Assembly: GCA_025356765.1 (NCBI GenBank)
Contig: JANXRO010000059.1
Coordinates: 1-14,214, forward strand
Length of the DNA: 14,214 nt
From: Hyphomicrobiales bacterium
GTDB lineage: Bacteria; Pseudomonadota; Alphaproteobacteria; Rhizobiales; Aestuariivirgaceae
Direction: 5' to 3'
Position numbers and translations under genes: made by a program. Below the pieces are notes generated by a model, which had not been told where the DNA came from, searched no databases, and was given only the letters and a program-made list of their open reading frames with translations. Positions 1 to 8,771 of the stretch are shown piece by piece. Every line of letters starts with the position of its first letter. The first letter of the stretch is position 1.

Positions 1-1170
1 AATCAGCCTGATACGATTGTTGCTGTCACCGGCACCAATGGCAAAACCTCTGTTGCAGTTTTTGTGCGCCAGATTTGGGCGGCCATGGGCTTTCGCGCCG
101 CAAGCCTTGGCACCATTGGCGTGGTGGGGCCTGATGGCTCAGAATATCTTGCACACACAACGCCAGACCCGGTGCAATTGGCACAGCTTGTGGCCATGAT
201 GAGCGATGATCACATCGAACACTTGGCCATCGAAGCTTCAAGCCACGGATTAGAGCAACATCGGTTGGATGGATTGCGGCTGACAGCAGGTGCTTTCACC
301 AACATAACGCGCGACCATTTGGATTATCATATTACGTTTGAGAATTATTTTGCCGCCAAGATGCGCTTGTTTGATCAGTTGCTGCCTGCTGGTTCTGCGG
401 CGGTGATCAATATGGATTCACCCCAAGGTGCTGATGTTTTACGCCATGCTGAAAAAGCAGGATTGAAGCCTTTTACGGTTGGCAGGAATGGCGATGATCT
501 AAAATTGCTCAGCGCCCGGCAAGATGGGTTAGAACAACATTTAAAATTACAAACCGCGTTTGGAATTTTTGATGTTGCCTTGCCGCTGGTGGGAGATTTT
601 CAAGTGTCTAACGCACTGGTGGCCGCTGGTTTGGTGATTGCATCAGGCGGCGAAACCACAATGGTTTTGCATGCCTTGGAGTCGCTGAAAGGTGCTAAGG
701 GAAGGCTTGAGCTTGTAGGTGTAAGCCCCTCTGGTGGCAGTGTATTTGTGGATTATGCCCACACGCCAGATGCTTTGGAAAATGTGTTGCAAACCTTGCG
801 CGCGTCTACCTCTGGACAACTCATTGTGGCCTTTGGTTGTGGTGGCGACCGTGATAAAGGCAAGCGCCCATTGATGGGTGCTATTGCCGCCAAATTGGCC
901 AATTATGTGATTGTGACAGATGATAACCCACGCAGTGAAGTTGCCGCACACATTCGCAAAGATGTTTTATTTGGCGCTGTGGGTGCAAGTGAAATTGGAG
1001 ATCGAGCACAAGCGATTGCCACAGGAATTCAAATGATGAAACAGGGAGATGTTTTTCTCATCGCAGGCAAGGGCCATGAAGAGGGACAAATTGTGGGCGC
1101 AACTGTATTGCCATTCAGCGACCATGATGCCGTGAAGGCGGCTTTGCGGAGCGAGGTCTATCATGGTTGA
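1..1170 (+). CDS. murE: MurE, UDP-MurNAc-tripeptide synthetase (meso-DAP-adding), 5' end missing
   Basis: Cytoplasmic ATP-dependent ligase that adds meso-diaminopimelate to UDP-MurNAc-L-Ala-D-Glu. The reading frame is open from base 1, so the gene starts upstream. The visible part is 389 residues, and comparison with the usual ~490 suggests about 100 N-terminal residues are missing (the UDP-binding domain). In fragment numbering, the ATP-binding loop TGTNGKTS is at 10-17, followed by the EASSHGL and TRDHLDYH motifs of the Mur ligase central domain. The lysine of AAKMRLF (about 120) sits where Mur ligases carry a carbamylated lysine. In the C-terminal domain, DNPR at 308-311 is the established signature for meso-DAP rather than lysine specificity. 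The stop codon overlaps the start of murF by 8 nt. The identification is secure; only the start is unseen. Confidence 0.97.
   Translation, partial: NQPDTIVAVTGTNGKTSVAVFVRQIWAAMGFRAASLGTIGVVGPDGSEYLAHTTPDPVQLAQLVAMMSDDHIEHLAIEASSHGLEQHRLDGLRLTAGAFTNITRDHLDYHITFENYFAAKMRLFDQLLPAGSAAVINMDSPQGADVLRHAEKAGLKPFTVGRNGDDLKLLSARQDGLEQHLKLQTAFGIFDVALPLVGDFQVSNALVAAGLVIASGGETTMVLHALESLKGAKGRLELVGVSPSGGSVFVDYAHTPDALENVLQTLRASTSGQLIVAFGCGGDRDKGKRPLMGAIAAKLANYVIVTDDNPRSEVAAHIRKDVLFGAVGASEIGDRAQAIATGIQMMKQGDVFLIAGKGHEEGQIVGATVLPFSDHDAVKAALRSEVYHG
1153..1156 (+). promoter_or_regulatory. Ribosome binding site for murF
   Basis: GAGG lies inside the last codons of murE, 6 nt before the murF ATG at 1163. It supports that start and an 8-nt overlap with murE. 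Confidence 0.6.
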
Positions 1171-2590
1171 TCGTGCGTTGTGGACAGCGCAAGAATTGAT
1201 TGCCGCAACGGGTGGCACACTTCATGGCACAATTACCAAACCCATCAATGGTGTAGCGATTGACTCGCGCAATCTGAATTCTGGTGAGGTCTTCATTGCC
1301 ATCAAAGGCGATGTGCATGATGGACACCAATTTGTGGTCAATGCATTAAACAGCGGCGCTGCTGTTGCTGTCGTGAGCAAGCCCACGGATGCGATGAAAG
1401 CGGCTGGCCCTATTTTGGTGGTGGCTGATGACCCCTTGCGCGGGCTTGAAAATATGGGCCGCGCAGCACGGGCTTGGAACAAGGGCAAGGTGATTGCTGT
1501 CACGGGCAGTGTAGGTAAAACCAGCACGAAGGAAATGCTGCACGTGGCATTATCAGCTTCTGGCAGCACACATGCTTCGGTTGCTTCCTTCAACAATCAT
1601 TGGGGTGTTCCGTTAACATTGTCGCGCATGGGCCGCGATGTTGCATTTGGTGTGTTTGAAATTGGCATGAACCACGCGGGTGAAATTTCACCGCTGGTGA
1701 AAATGGTGAAACCACACATCGCAATCATCACCACAATTGCCGCAAGCCATTTAGGGCACTTCAAATCTCTGCACGAGATTGCCGAAGCCAAGGCAGAAAT
1801 TTTTTCCGGGGTCACGTCAGATGGCAGCGCCGTGATCAACCGCGATTCAGAATTTTTTGATTTTCTCGCCCATGAAGCCACCAACGCTGGCATTCAAAAT
1901 ATTGTATCATTCGGCAAGCATGAAAAGGCTGATGTGCGTTTAAAGCAAGTGGCACTTCACCCCACGTGCTGTTGCATATCAGCCGATGTGATGGGCGAAG
2001 CCATGGCCTTCAAGCTTGGCATGCCTGGCGCACATATGGCGCTGAATAGCTTGGCTGTGCTTGGTGCGGTAAAATTGGCTGGTGCAGATTTGGCCCGCGC
2101 CGCCTTGGCGCTGGCTGATGTAGCACCACCCAAAGGCCGCGGCGTGCAGGAGTTTCTTGAAATTCGCAATGGCAATGTTTTGCTGCTTGATGAAAGTTAT
2201 AATGCCAACCCAGAGTCTATGGCTGCTGCATTTGCTTTGCTTGCCACGGCCGCGCAGGCACGCAAGGGCAGGCGGATTGCGGTGCTGGGCGATATGTTAG
2301 AACTTGGCAAATTTGGCCCGGATTTGCATAAGGGTTTGTTGAAGTCGCTTGAAGAAAACAAGTTTGATAAAGTTTATGCGGCAGGCCCGTTGATGCAAAA
2401 TTTATGGAACTTGTTGCCTTCGTCTCAGCAAGGCAAATGGGTTTTGCAATCAGCCGATTTGATTCCCGCTTTGCTGCGGCATTTGAATCCGGGCGATAGC
2501 GTTGTAATCAAAGGTTCGCTTGGCAGCAAAATGGGGCCTGTTGTAGAAGCCTTGCGCAAGCAGTTTCAACCCGCAAAGAAAGACGATTAA
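1163..2590 (+). CDS. murF: MurF, UDP-MurNAc-tripeptide--D-alanyl-D-alanine ligase
   Basis: Cytoplasmic ligase that joins the D-Ala-D-Ala dipeptide (made by the downstream ddl) to UDP-MurNAc-tripeptide, giving the pentapeptide precursor. It is 475 residues, normal for the family. The P-loop TGSVGKTS is at 114-121 with the ATP-binding lysine at 119. It is followed by FEIGMNHAGEI and TTIAASHLGHF in the central domain, and DESYNANPESM and VLGDMLELG in the C-terminal domain, all typical of MurF rather than MurC, MurD or MurE. The ATG at 1163 is chosen because a GAGG sequence precedes it by 6 nt and because it gives the expected N-terminal domain length. It overlaps murE by 8 nt and ends 2 nt before mraY, so translation is probably coupled on both sides. 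Confidence 0.98.
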   Translation: MVDRALWTAQELIAATGGTLHGTITKPINGVAIDSRNLNSGEVFIAIKGDVHDGHQFVVNALNSGAAVAVVSKPTDAMKAAGPILVVADDPLRGLENMGRAARAWNKGKVIAVTGSVGKTSTKEMLHVALSASGSTHASVASFNNHWGVPLTLSRMGRDVAFGVFEIGMNHAGEISPLVKMVKPHIAIITTIAASHLGHFKSLHEIAEAKAEIFSGVTSDGSAVINRDSEFFDFLAHEATNAGIQNIVSFGKHEKADVRLKQVALHPTCCCISADVMGEAMAFKLGMPGAHMALNSLAVLGAVKLAGADLARAALALADVAPPKGRGVQEFLEIRNGNVLLLDESYNANPESMAAAFALLATAAQARKGRRIAVLGDMLELGKFGPDLHKGLLKSLEENKFDKVYAAGPLMQNLWNLLPSSQQGKWVLQSADLIPALLRHLNPGDSVVIKGSLGSKMGPVVEALRKQFQPAKKDD

Positions 2591-2592
2591 AA

Positions 2593-3681
2593 ATGCTTTA
2601 TTATGTGTTGTTGAAACTCACCACCGAAGTTTCGGCCTTCAATGTGTTTCGCTATCTGACCACGCGCACGGGCATGGCCATTCTCACCGCATTGTTTGTG
2701 GTGTTTGTATTTGGACCCAAAATCATTTCGCTGTTGAAAATTAAACAGGGCAAAGGCCAACCCATTCGTACCGATGGGCCACAACGCCATATCATTGAAA
2801 AACAAGGCACGCCCACCATGGGTGGCTTGATGATTTTGTTTGGTGTGTTTGTGGCCACGTTGCTTTGGGCCGATCTTTCAAACCTTTATGTGTGGGCCGT
2901 TTTGTTTGTAACGCTGGGTTATGGCGCTATCGGGTTTTATGATGATTATTTAAAAGTGACGCGTGCTTCAGTGCGCGGCTTTTCTGGAAAATCACGCTTG
3001 CTGGCTGAATTTATTATTGCGGGTATTGCGGTTTTCATTTTTATGAATATTGGCGCGAAGCCACTTTCAAGCTCATTGGCCATTCCATTTTTCAAAGATT
3101 TCTTGGTGCCCTTTGGGCCTTTCTTTGTGTTCGTTGGCATGTTGGTGATTGTGGGCGCAGGCAACGCTGTGAACATTACCGATGGTCTTGATGGCTTGGC
3201 CATTATGCCGGTGATGATAGCGGCGGCCAGCTATGGCCTCATCGCCTATCTGGTGGGCAACTTTGTGTTTGCAGAATATCTGCATCTGAACTTTGTAAAA
3301 GGTACGGGTGAACTTGCGGTGATTTGCGGTGCGCTGTTTGGCGCGGGACTTGGCTTCTTGTGGTTTAATGCCCCCCCCGCCATGATTTTTATGGGTGATA
3401 CAGGTTCGCTGGCTCTTGGTGGTTGCCTTGGTGCCATTGCCGTTGCGGTGAAGCACGAAATTGTTTTGATGGTGATTGGCGGGTTGTTTGTTCTTGAAAC
3501 AGTGTCAGTGATAGTGCAGGTGGCATCGTTTAAAATGACAGGCAAACGCGTGTTTGCCATGGCACCATTGCATCACCATTTTGAACAAAAGGGTTGGAAA
3601 GAACCAACCATCGTTATTCGCTTTTGGATCATTGCCTTCGTGCTGGCCCTGGTTGGCCTTTCAACGTTGAAGCTGCGATAA
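2593..3681 (+). CDS. mraY: MraY, phospho-MurNAc-pentapeptide transferase
   Basis: Inner-membrane enzyme that transfers phospho-MurNAc-pentapeptide from UDP to undecaprenyl phosphate, forming lipid I. It is 362 residues (E. coli 360) and largely hydrophobic, consistent with about ten membrane helices. The family signatures are in order: GTPTMGG (72-78), the aspartate pair D117-D118 in GFYDDYLK, NITDGLDGL around D197 and D200, FMGDTGS with D269, and the triple histidine H327-H329 in APLHHHFEQKGW. These match the Mg2+ and substrate residues established for E. coli MraY (D115/D116, D267, HHH 324-326). It starts 2 nt after murF with no strong Shine-Dalgarno and its stop overlaps the murD start by 1 nt (TAATG). 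A run of eight C lies at 3371-3378, but the frame stays intact through it. Confidence 0.98.
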   Translation: MLYYVLLKLTTEVSAFNVFRYLTTRTGMAILTALFVVFVFGPKIISLLKIKQGKGQPIRTDGPQRHIIEKQGTPTMGGLMILFGVFVATLLWADLSNLYVWAVLFVTLGYGAIGFYDDYLKVTRASVRGFSGKSRLLAEFIIAGIAVFIFMNIGAKPLSSSLAIPFFKDFLVPFGPFFVFVGMLVIVGAGNAVNITDGLDGLAIMPVMIAAASYGLIAYLVGNFVFAEYLHLNFVKGTGELAVICGALFGAGLGFLWFNAPPAMIFMGDTGSLALGGCLGAIAVAVKHEIVLMVIGGLFVLETVSVIVQVASFKMTGKRVFAMAPLHHHFEQKGWKEPTIVIRFWIIAFVLALVGLSTLKLR

Positions 3682-5084
3682 TGTTTCCCGCTATATCCTT
3701 TGCCAATAAATCTGTTGGTGTGTTTGGGCTGGCGCGCTCGGGCACTTCTTGTGCCTTGGCATTGCAATTGGGTGGCGCAAAAGTTTTTGCATGGGATGAT
3801 TCAGAACCATCGGTTGAAAAAGCCCGCGCAGAGGGCGTTTCAATTACCAATTTGCACAGCTTTGATTTTAAATCACTTGATGCTTTGGTGTTAAGCCCCG
3901 GTGTGCCGCTCACTCATCCTGAACCGCATTGGACGGTGGTGAAGGCCAAACAGGCCGGAATTGAAATTATCGGTGACACTGAAATTTTCGCCCGTGAATT
4001 GGCAAAGGCTGGTTCAAAATTGGTGGCCATCACGGGCACTAATGGCAAATCAACTACCACCGCTCTCATAGGCCATGTGTTTCGCCATGCGGGCATTGAT
4101 GCGGATGTGGGTGGCAATATTGGTTTGGCGGTTTTCAATTTGCGCAAGCCAGAAAAAAACAGCGTTTATGTTTTGGAACTATCGTCATTTCAAATTGATC
4201 TGATGCCAAGCTTGAAACCTGATGTGGGAATTCTCACCAACATCACTCCAGATCATTTGGATCGTCACGGAACACTTCAGCATTATGCGGCCGTGAAGGC
4301 TCGCATCTTTGCCAAGATGACGACGAGTGATGTGGCCTTGATTGGCGTTGATGATGACAACTGCAAAGCCTTGTTGAACCTGGTTCCGGCTTCGGCCACG
4401 ACTTATGCGGTTTCAGTTGAACATGATTTGCCAAGTGGCATCGCGGCCCCTGATGGCATCTTGCGTTTTAAACAGAATGGCCAAGCGATTGACCAGATAG
4501 ATCTTCGCGCCATGCACGCATTAAAGGGCAAACATAATTGGCAGAATGCCTCGATGGCCTTCGGCGCGGCTCGGGCTTTGGGCGTTTCAGTAGCGCAGAT
4601 TGAAAGTGCCATGAAAAGCTTTCCAGGGCTTGCACACCGCATGCAACAAATTGCAACACGCGGCGGCGTGGCTTTTGTAAATGATTCAAAAGCCACCAAT
4701 GCAGATGCGGCTGAAAAAGCACTGGCATCCTTTGATAATATTTATTGGATTGCGGGCGGCATTGCCAAAACGGGTGGCATTGAATCTTTGCAGCCTTATT
4801 TTTCAAAGATAACGAAGGCCTATCTGATTGGCGCTGCTGCCACAGATTTTGAACGCACGTTAAATGGCAAAGTGGCTTTTGTGCAATGTGGCACGTTAGA
4901 AAAAGCGGTTGAACAGGCAGCGCAAGATGCGACCCAAGACAAACGCGGCAATGCTGTGGTGTTGCTGTCTCCGGCTTGCGCATCCTTTGATCAATATAAA
5001 AATTTTGAAATTCGTGGCGATGCATTTATGGCCGCCGTTGCGGCACTGGCCGATGTGAACATGAACAATGGAGGCATGAGATGA
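3681..5084 (+). CDS. murD: MurD, UDP-MurNAc-L-alanine--D-glutamate ligase
   Basis: Cytoplasmic ligase that adds D-glutamate to UDP-MurNAc-L-alanine. The product is 467 residues. A Rossmann-like N-terminal segment (VGVFGLARSG) binds the UDP-sugar. The ATP loop TGTNGKST is at 118-125 (lysine 123), followed by ELSSFQ, TNITPDHLDRH, the HNWQN motif, FPGLAHRM, NDSKATNADA and a C-terminal LLSPACASFDQY. This set is diagnostic of MurD. The frame is open upstream to 3594, but that extension only re-reads the conserved C-terminus of mraY in another frame. The ATG at 3681 starts exactly before MurD homology and overlaps the mraY stop by 1 nt, so it is preferred. The end overlaps ftsW by 4 nt (ATGA). Confidence 0.98.
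   Translation: MFPAISFANKSVGVFGLARSGTSCALALQLGGAKVFAWDDSEPSVEKARAEGVSITNLHSFDFKSLDALVLSPGVPLTHPEPHWTVVKAKQAGIEIIGDTEIFARELAKAGSKLVAITGTNGKSTTTALIGHVFRHAGIDADVGGNIGLAVFNLRKPEKNSVYVLELSSFQIDLMPSLKPDVGILTNITPDHLDRHGTLQHYAAVKARIFAKMTTSDVALIGVDDDNCKALLNLVPASATTYAVSVEHDLPSGIAAPDGILRFKQNGQAIDQIDLRAMHALKGKHNWQNASMAFGAARALGVSVAQIESAMKSFPGLAHRMQQIATRGGVAFVNDSKATNADAAEKALASFDNIYWIAGGIAKTGGIESLQPYFSKITKAYLIGAAATDFERTLNGKVAFVQCGTLEKAVEQAAQDATQDKRGNAVVLLSPACASFDQYKNFEIRGDAFMAAVAALADVNMNNGGMR
5070..5074 (+). promoter_or_regulatory. Ribosome binding site for ftsW
   Basis: GGAGG lies inside the end of murD, 6 nt before the ftsW ATG at 5081. It is one of the two strongest Shine-Dalgarno matches in the window and fixes the ftsW start despite the 4-nt overlap. 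Confidence 0.75.
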
Positions 5085-6229
5085 GCTTGATTTCACGCAG
5101 TGATCGCGGCGCATTGGCGCGGTGGTGGTTCACCATTGATCGGGCCTTGTTGTCATCTGTCATGTTGCTGATGGCCATTGGCGTTTTAATCAGCATGGCC
5201 GCAAGCCCGCCTGTCGCCGAACGCATTGGCCTTGATAGCTTTCACTTTGTGAGAGGCCAATTGGTTTTTGTGATGATTGCATTTGCTGTTTGTTTCGCGG
5301 TTTCGTTTTTTGATCCCACTTCCGTGCGCAGGCTTGGCTTTGCAACATTTGCGGTCGCTTTGGCGCTTATGTTGGCGGCAAAATTTATTGGCCCAGAAAT
5401 CAAAGGCGCGCATCGTTGGATTTATATTGGGCCATTGAATTTGCAGCCTTCAGAACTGGCTAAGCCCGCATTTGTTATTGTGGCCGCTTGGTTTTTGTCT
5501 GAACACACAAAACGGCCAGATATGCCGGGGCAATATATTGCTTATGCGGCCACCGGCCTGTTTATTGCGCTGTTGGTGTTGCAGCCAGACTTTGGCCAGA
5601 CAGCTTTGGTAACATTAACATTTGCAACAATGCTTTTGTTGTTTGGCATTGCATGGTCTTTCGTGTTGGGACTTGTTGGTGTTATCGCAACGGGTGCTGG
5701 CGTTTCTTATATGTTGGTGCCGCATGTTGCTTCGCGCATTGATCGGTTTTTGCACCCGGATAAGGGCGACACATTTCAAACCGACACTGCTGTTTCAGCC
5801 TTCAACAATGGTGGCTTGATGGGGGCAGGGCCTGGCGGCGGCATTGCTAAAATGTCTCTGCCTGATGCACATACCGATTTTGCTTTTGCCGTTGTAGGCG
5901 AAGAATTTGGGTTCATCGCTTGCCTTGGATTGATGGTGTTGTTTTTCTTCATCATCATTCGGGTTTTGAAACGCGCAAAGATTGAAGAAGACCCGTTTGC
6001 TGCTTTGGCAATGGCGGGCTTGGTTTCAATGTTTGGTTTTCAGGCCTGCATCAACATGGGTGTTAACGTGGGCCTGCTTCCCGCCAAGGGGATGACATTG
6101 CCATTTATTTCTTATGGTGGTTCATCATTATTGGGAACAGCTTTGGCTATGGGCTTTGTGTTGGCCTTGGCCCGAAAACGCGGCAGTGCCAGCACCATGG
6201 TTTTGCCACCGCACGTGGCTTTGGCGTGA
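5081..6229 (+). CDS. ftsW: FtsW, septal peptidoglycan glycosyltransferase (SEDS family)
   Basis: Integral inner-membrane SEDS protein that polymerises lipid II into glycan strands at the division septum, working with the class B penicillin-binding protein FtsI, which is not in this window. The product is 382 residues with a short cytoplasmic N-terminus and about ten hydrophobic segments. Family motifs seen are GAHRWIYIGPLNLQPSELAK, QPDFGQTA, GLMGAGPGGG, PDAHTDFAFAVVGEEFG and the C-terminal LPFISYGGSS. Aspartate 266 in HTDF corresponds to the catalytic aspartate proposed for SEDS enzymes (E. coli FtsW D297). Position inside the dcw cluster between murD and murG favours FtsW over its relative RodA. 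The ATG overlaps the murD stop by 4 nt and has a strong Shine-Dalgarno. Confidence 0.97.
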   Translation: MSLISRSDRGALARWWFTIDRALLSSVMLLMAIGVLISMAASPPVAERIGLDSFHFVRGQLVFVMIAFAVCFAVSFFDPTSVRRLGFATFAVALALMLAAKFIGPEIKGAHRWIYIGPLNLQPSELAKPAFVIVAAWFLSEHTKRPDMPGQYIAYAATGLFIALLVLQPDFGQTALVTLTFATMLLLFGIAWSFVLGLVGVIATGAGVSYMLVPHVASRIDRFLHPDKGDTFQTDTAVSAFNNGGLMGAGPGGGIAKMSLPDAHTDFAFAVVGEEFGFIACLGLMVLFFFIIIRVLKRAKIEEDPFAALAMAGLVSMFGFQACINMGVNVGLLPAKGMTLPFISYGGSSLLGTALAMGFVLALARKRGSASTMVLPPHVALA

Positions 6230-6239
6230 GCTTTTTAAT

Positions 6240-7340
6240 ATGACCTCCAAAGGTTTGGTTATGTTGGCGGCGGGCGGCACGGGAGGGCATTTGTTTCCCG
6301 CACAAGCGCTGGCAGAAAGCTTGGTGAAGCGCGGCTTTGACATTCATTTGATGACTGATCACCGTGTGCGCGATTATGGAAAGAACTTTCCAGCTTCGCA
6401 AGTTCATGTGGTGCCTTCGGCCAGCCCATCGTTGTCTTTAGCGCTGCCAAAAAATGCCGCAACACTGGCCTCTGGTTTTTTTAAAGCGTGGGGCATTTTT
6501 AAAAAAAATAAGCCGTTGGCTGTTGCTGGCTTTGGCGGTTATCCATCTTTTCCGCCACTGTTTGCTGCATCGTGGCTGAAAATTCCGTGCCTTGTGCATG
6601 AACAAAACGCCGTGTTGGGCCGCGCCAATAAAGTTTTGGCGGGCCGTGTAGATGTGGTTGCAACATCATTTCCGACTGTGATTGGCGTTTCAGAATCCGC
6701 ACAAAAAAAGCTGACCTTCACGGGCAACCCGGTGCGGGCCATTGCCTTGGCCAAAGCGGCTTCGCCATATCCTGAGCCTAAGCCTTATGGGCTGTTTTCG
6801 CTTGTGGTGTTTGGTGGAAGCCAGGGTGCGAAATTCTTTTCCGATTTTATGCCCGATGTTTTCAAAATGATGGCAGAGAGTGATCGCAAGCGCTTGCGCT
6901 TGGTACAGCAATGCCGGGCCGAAGATTTAGAACGCGTGGCCGCACTTTATAAAGGCCTTCACATTCAAGCCGAACTCAACGCATTTTTTGCAGATATGCC
7001 TGCGCACATTGCGTCGGCGCATTTGGTTGTGTGTCGATCAGGTGCATCATCGATTGCAGAACTGGGTGTCATTGGAAGGCCCGCCGCCCTGGTGCCATTA
7101 CCCTACGCGCTTGATAATGACCAATTGAAAAATGCGCAGAGCTTTGCCAACGCTGGCGGTGGTTGGGTTTTGCCCCAAAGGGAATTGATGCCCGCTGAAT
7201 TTGCGGCATTTTTATCGCGGTTGATGAGCGAGAGCGAAACCCTTAAACGAGCCGCAGACTGTGCCTTAAAACACGGGCGTCCCGATGCGGCCGAACGATT
7301 GGCCGATGTGGTTGAAGACATTATTGCGCGAAGGCGTTGA
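6240..7340 (+). CDS. murG: MurG, lipid II synthase (UDP-GlcNAc:lipid I GlcNAc transferase)
   Basis: Peripheral inner-membrane GT-B glycosyltransferase that adds GlcNAc to lipid I to give lipid II, the substrate of FtsW. It is 366 residues. The N-terminal glycine-rich loop GGTGGH is at 12-17 with the conserved histidine 17. It is followed by GFGGYPSF, HEQNAVLGRANK, the second glycine loop FGGSQGA, and the UDP-GlcNAc site CRSGASSIAEL with glutamate 274 (the E. coli E269 position), then a DNDQ motif. The frame is open upstream to 6114, but that part reads ftsW out of frame. The ATG at 6240, 10 nt after ftsW, keeps the first beta strand (GLVMLAAGG). A second ATG at 6261 has a better Shine-Dalgarno (AAAGG, 6249-6253) but would cut most of that strand, so it is less likely. 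Confidence 0.96.
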   Translation: MTSKGLVMLAAGGTGGHLFPAQALAESLVKRGFDIHLMTDHRVRDYGKNFPASQVHVVPSASPSLSLALPKNAATLASGFFKAWGIFKKNKPLAVAGFGGYPSFPPLFAASWLKIPCLVHEQNAVLGRANKVLAGRVDVVATSFPTVIGVSESAQKKLTFTGNPVRAIALAKAASPYPEPKPYGLFSLVVFGGSQGAKFFSDFMPDVFKMMAESDRKRLRLVQQCRAEDLERVAALYKGLHIQAELNAFFADMPAHIASAHLVVCRSGASSIAELGVIGRPAALVPLPYALDNDQLKNAQSFANAGGGWVLPQRELMPAEFAAFLSRLMSESETLKRAADCALKHGRPDAAERLADVVEDIIARRR

Positions 7341-7343
7341 TCT

Positions 7344-7350
7344 GGAGAAG
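7344..7350 (+). promoter_or_regulatory. Ribosome binding site for murC
   Basis: GGAGAAG lies in the 18-nt murG-murC gap, 8 nt before the murC ATG at 7359. It supports independent initiation of murC rather than strict coupling. Confidence 0.6.
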
Positions 7351-7358
7351 CGTTAAAC

Positions 7359-8768
7359 ATGAAATTACCCCGCGACGTTGGCCCCATCCATTTCATTGGA
7401 GTTGGCGGCATTGGTATGAGTGGCATTGCCGAAGTGATGGCAACGCTGAACTATAAAGTCCAGGGCTCTGACATTTCCGATAATTACAATGTGGCCAGGC
7501 TTCGCAAACACGGCATTGATGTTGCCATTGGCCATGACGCCAAGAACTTGAAAGATGCGGCTGTTGTGGTTGTGTCCTCGGCGGTGAAACCAGATAATCC
7601 TGAATTGGTTGAAGCGCGTGCGCGATTTTTGCCTGTGGTTCGGCGGGCCGAAATGCTGGCTGAATTGATGCGCTTTAAATCTTGCGTTGCTGTTGGCGGC
7701 ACGCATGGCAAAACCACAACCACGTCCATCGTTGCGGCTTTGCTTGATGCGGGCAACTTAGACCCCACCGTTATCAACGGCGGCATCATCAATGCTTACG
7801 GCACCAATGCGCGGCTGGGCAAAGGCGAATGGATGGTCGTTGAGTCAGATGAGTCTGATGGTACATTTGTAAAACTTCCCGCTGATGTGGTGATTGTCAC
7901 CAATATCGACCCAGAACATCTGGATCATTACGGCACGTTCGATAAAGCCAAGGACGCGTTCCTGGCATTTGTTGAGAACATTCCATTTTATGGTTTTGCG
8001 GTGATGTGTATTGATCATCCGGTTGTGCAGGAATTGATCGGCAAAATCAGAGATCGTCGGGTGATCACCTATGGCCGTTCGCCACAAGCTGATTATTGTT
8101 TGGGCGACATGCATTTTGAAAATGGCGCAACGCATTTTTCTGTGCGCGTGAAAGATCGCCGCTCTGGCGCTGAACATCAGATCAATGATTTGGCTTTGAG
8201 CATGCCGGGGGATCATAATGCTCTCAACTCAACCGCCGCCTTGGCTGTGGCGCGAGAGCTTGGTTTAAGCGATGAAGCCATTCGCAAAGGCCTTGCCAGT
8301 TTTGAGGGTGTAAAGCGCCGCTTCACGCGCACAGGCGAATATAATGGTGTGACGGTTTATGATGATTATGGCCATCATCCTGTTGAAATTGCGGCTGTCT
8401 TGGCTGCGGCGCGGCGCGTCACCAAAGGTAAGGTCGTGGCGGTTATGCAGCCCCATCGTTATACGCGTTTGGCTAGTCTTTTCAATGATTTCAGTTCATG
8501 TTTCAACAATGCAGATCAAGTGATTATTGCCCCGGTTTATGCGGCGGGCGAAGCACCGATCGAAGGCGCCACGCATGATCATTTGGTGGAAGGTTTGCGT
8601 GCGCGCGGCCACAGGGCTGTGAGCAAGATTGACACGCCAGAACAACTGGCACCTTTGGTGCGCGGCATGGTTTTGCCGGGTGATATTGTGGTGTGCATGG
8701 GCGCTGGCACGATTACACAATGGGCCTATGCTTTGCCTGCCCAAATGGCTGCGATTGATAAGGCGTAA
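7359..8768 (+). CDS. murC: MurC, UDP-MurNAc--L-alanine ligase
   Basis: Cytoplasmic ligase that adds the first amino acid, L-alanine, to UDP-MurNAc made by MurB. The product is 469 residues, as expected. The N-terminal GVGGIGMSGIAEVM loop is the UDP-MurNAc-binding Rossmann motif of MurC. The ATP loop is GTHGKT (114-119, lysine 118). SDESDGTF, NIDPEHLDHYG, the HNALN motif and the C-terminal YDDYGHHP and MQPHRYTR motifs are all specific to MurC within the Mur ligases. An 18-nt gap with a GGAG sequence precedes it, and 3 nt separate its stop from murB. The order murG-murC-murB-ddl is the common one in alphaproteobacterial dcw clusters. Confidence 0.98.
   Translation: MKLPRDVGPIHFIGVGGIGMSGIAEVMATLNYKVQGSDISDNYNVARLRKHGIDVAIGHDAKNLKDAAVVVVSSAVKPDNPELVEARARFLPVVRRAEMLAELMRFKSCVAVGGTHGKTTTTSIVAALLDAGNLDPTVINGGIINAYGTNARLGKGEWMVVESDESDGTFVKLPADVVIVTNIDPEHLDHYGTFDKAKDAFLAFVENIPFYGFAVMCIDHPVVQELIGKIRDRRVITYGRSPQADYCLGDMHFENGATHFSVRVKDRRSGAEHQINDLALSMPGDHNALNSTAALAVARELGLSDEAIRKGLASFEGVKRRFTRTGEYNGVTVYDDYGHHPVEIAAVLAAARRVTKGKVVAVMQPHRYTRLASLFNDFSSCFNNADQVIIAPVYAAGEAPIEGATHDHLVEGLRARGHRAVSKIDTPEQLAPLVRGMVLPGDIVVCMGAGTITQWAYALPAQMAAIDKA
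8760..8763 (+). promoter_or_regulatory. Ribosome binding site for murB
   Basis: AAGG spans the last sense codons of murC, 8 nt before the murB ATG at 8772. It is a moderate match that supports this start. Confidence 0.45.
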
Positions 8769-8771
8769 ACC

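Noticed and set aside
3594..3680. Upstream extension of murD
   Set aside because: The 29 extra codons re-read the conserved C-terminus of mraY (HHHFEQKGW region onward) in another frame. MurD homology starts at the ATG at 3681.
6114..6239. Upstream extension of murG
   Set aside because: It overlaps the conserved SYGGSS end of ftsW out of frame and has no MurG similarity. The MurG N-terminus fits the ATG at 6240.
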